Below are positions 12,111-13,586 of a DNA stretch of 13,586 nt, piece by piece. The stretch comes from Alphaproteobacteria bacterium. Lineage in GTDB: Bacteria; Pseudomonadota; Alphaproteobacteria; Reyranellales; Reyranellaceae. Position 1 is the first letter of the stretch. Every line of letters starts with the position of its first letter. The position numbers were made by a program, and so were the translations under genes. Below the pieces are notes generated by a model, which saw only the letters and a list, made by a program, of their open reading frames with translations, searched no databases and was not told the DNA's origin. The DNA lies in NCBI GenBank assembly GCA_005884705.1, contig VBAF01000034.1:3373-16958 (forward strand). The letters run 5' to 3'.

Positions 12111-13320
12111 ACGGCCACCCGTCGCACTGTCCTCAAGCTGTTGGCGACCGCCGGCCTCGCACCGGCGGTCGTTTCCGCCCAAGGGGCCGCGAAAGTCGTC
12201 GTCGTGGGCGGCGGCTTCGCCGGCGTCGCCTGCGCGCGCGCGTTGCGAAAGCTCGACGCCAATCTGCAAGTGACTCTTGTCGCCGGCGGCAAGGGCTTCA
12301 GCGCCTGCCCGTTCAGCAGCTCGGTGATCGCCGGCCTGCGCGAGCCGGCGCAGCAGGAGTTCCCTTACGACCGCGTCGCCGCGACCGGCGTGCGCGTGGT
12401 GACCGAGGCGGCGACGGTGGCCGATGCTGCCGCGCGGACCGTGGCGCTCGCCGGCGGCGCCAAGCTCTCTTACGATCGTCTCGTGATGGCGCCGGGCGTC
12501 GAGATGAACTTCAAGGCGATCGCTGGCTACACCGAGGTGGCTGCCGAAAAGATGCCGCACGCCTGGACAGGCGGGCCGCAGGTCGCGCTCCTGCGCCGTC
12601 AACTCGAGGCGATGCCCGACGGCGGCCTGGTCGTCATCGCCGCCCCCGCCACGCCCTATCGCTGCCCGCCGGCGCCCTACGAGCGGGCCAGCCTGATCGG
12701 ACGCCAAGGACAGCTACTCCAAGCAGCATCTGTTCGAGGAGGCGTGGGCGGCACTCTATCCCGGCCTGATCGAATGGGTGCCACTCGGCAAGGGCGGCAA
12801 CGTGACCTCGGTCGATGCCGCGACGATGACCGTCAAGACCGACTTCGAGGACTACAAGGCGGCGGTCGCCAACATCGTGCCGCCGCAGCAGGCGGCGGCG
12901 ATCACGGTCCGCGCCGGCGTCGCCGACCGCACCGGCTGGTGTCCGATCGAGCCGGTCGGCTTCGAATCGAGCCTGCAGCCCGGCATTCATGTGCTGGGCG
13001 ATGCGGCGCTGATGGGCGCCATGCCGAAGGCCGCGCATGCTGCGGCCGAGCAGGGCAAGGTCTGTGCCGCGGCGGTCGTCGCCAAGCTGCGCGAGCGGGC
13101 GCCCGAGGAGCCGGCGCTCGAGAACATCTGCTACAGCCTCGCCGCACCGGACTGGGGCTTCGTCGAGATCAACAAATACCGGCCCGAGAAGGGGCTGCTG
13201 ACGGCGCTCCCCGGCGTGACCAACACCAGCCCGCTCGGCGCCAAGCCGGCGGTGCGCGCGGAAGAAGCGAGCGAGGATGAGGCGTGGTTTCGCACGCTCA
13301 CGGGCGAGCTGTTCGGATGA
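12111..13320 (+). pseudogene. soxF: SoxF/FccB-type flavoprotein (sulfide dehydrogenase flavin subunit), start codon lost and frameshifted
   Basis: The frame opens with ACG at 12111 where ATG is expected: a strong AGGAAGGGAG lies at 12095-12104, and the next codons give a perfect Tat signal (ATRRTVLKLLATAGLAPAVVSAQ). A Rossmann FAD motif (KVVVVGGGFAG) and FSACPFSSSVIAG follow. Frame 1 runs to PYERASLI (ending 12698), then the homologous sequence resumes at 12700 in another frame (DAKDSYSKQHLFEEAW) and continues to TGA 13318-13320, including GIHVLGDA (FAD contact) and the C-terminal flavin-binding domain of this family (ENICYSLAAPDWG, redox-type Cys). About 16 residues that relatives carry between these blocks are missing, which fits a deletion of 47 bases (or another size leaving remainder 2 modulo 3). 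With two lesions it is most likely inactive. It lies directly after the hydroxylase gene and overlaps soxX by four bases. Confidence 0.8.
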
Positions 13321-13586
13321 GGCGCATACTCGTCGCTCTGTCACTCCTGCTGCCCGGCCTCGCCTGGGCGCAGTCGGATTCCATGCCTCAGTCGCTGACC
13401 GGCCAGCCGGGCGATCCGGCGCGCGGCCGTGCCATCGTCGCCAACCGCACGGTCGGGCTTTGCCTGCTGTGCCACGGTGCACCGATCCCCGAGGAGCGCT
13501 TCCAGGGCAATCTGGCGCCGACCCTGGCCGGCGCCGGCTTGCGATCGACACCGGGGCAGCTCAGGCTGCGGCTGGCCGACGCCGCA
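13317..13586 (+). CDS. soxX: SoxX, c-type cytochrome of thiosulfate oxidation (N-terminal part)
   Basis: The first 90 codons are present; the gene runs off the window. The start ATG overlaps the stop of the preceding flavoprotein as ATGA. A Sec signal peptide (MRRILVALSLLLPGLAWA, cleavage near residue 18) is followed by GDPARGRAIVANRTVGLCLLCHGAPIP, with heme-binding Cys49, Cys52 and His53, and then GNLAPTLAGAGLRSTPGQLRLRLADAA, all typical of SoxX. SoxX pairs with SoxA to attach thiosulfate to the SoxYZ carrier in the periplasm. The rest of a sox cluster probably lies just to the right. Translational coupling to the broken flavoprotein gene may lower or alter soxX expression, since ribosomes in the upstream frame no longer reach the ATGA. 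Confidence 0.85.
   Translation, partial: MRRILVALSLLLPGLAWAQSDSMPQSLTGQPGDPARGRAIVANRTVGLCLLCHGAPIPEERFQGNLAPTLAGAGLRSTPGQLRLRLADAA

Noticed and set aside
12141..13280. A 379-residue intact protein from TTG 12141
   Set aside because: It would lack its Tat signal start, and after 12700 it reads an out-of-frame, Arg/Gly-rich shadow while the true homologous sequence continues in another frame.
1..13586. CRISPR arrays, tRNA or rRNA genes, insertion sequences or transposases
   Set aside because: I looked for regularly spaced direct repeats, tRNA-like folds with T-loop signatures and transposase motifs and saw none. The only repeats are the duplicated leader/terminator, the 69-base palindrome and the AGAGCGGTTT hairpins.

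Overview
The window is about 13.6 kb of GC-rich DNA with the codon usage and gene content of an alphaproteobacterium, possibly a Reyranella-, Rhodospirillales- or Bradyrhizobium-like soil or freshwater lineage. That placement is inferred from gene types and intergenic repeats, not from a marker gene. The content suggests a respiratory organism with c- and b-type cytochromes, a periplasmic molybdenum hydroxylase and thiosulfate (Sox) oxidation.

Layout. Bases 1-127 (minus) hold the signal peptide and first residues of an exported protein. Bases 128-919 are a lower-GC non-coding stretch, followed by a TetR-type regulator at 920-1570. This part contains a diverged tandem duplication. The regulator's upstream region (687-921) is a relative of 253-510, and the hairpin/terminator behind the regulator (1581-1682) is a relative of 577-673. 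The first unit has no regulator gene between the two parts and looks like a free-standing small-RNA locus or a gutted regulator locus. A cytochrome c' gene (minus, 1744-2202) diverges from a cytochrome b561 gene (2351-3049). Next comes a tight three-gene set: MoxR/CoxD-type AAA+ ATPase, CoxE-type VWA protein and a ThDP-dependent acetolactate-synthase-like enzyme (3131-6821). A long imperfect inverted repeat follows (6838-6906).

The most striking gene is at 6937-7995. It is a thioredoxin-fold redoxin whose reading frame is open except for one TGA, placed exactly where the first cysteine of the redox motif is expected (W-TGA-G-C-R). A hairpin resembling a bacterial SECIS element follows at once. 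I read it as a probable selenoprotein with a Sec-Gly-Cys centre.

The right end holds an M19 dipeptidase with an extra N-terminal domain (8072-9394) and then an apparent operon: a [2Fe-2S] subunit and a Tat-exported molybdopterin subunit of an IorAB-type hydroxylase (9481-12109), a SoxF/FccB-type flavoprotein gene damaged by an ACG in place of its start codon and an internal frameshifting deletion (12111-13320), and the start of soxX (13317 to the window end). The CoxD/CoxE-like pair may serve maturation of the molybdenum enzyme. That link is inferred from family knowledge, since the two are about 4 kb apart and not in one operon.
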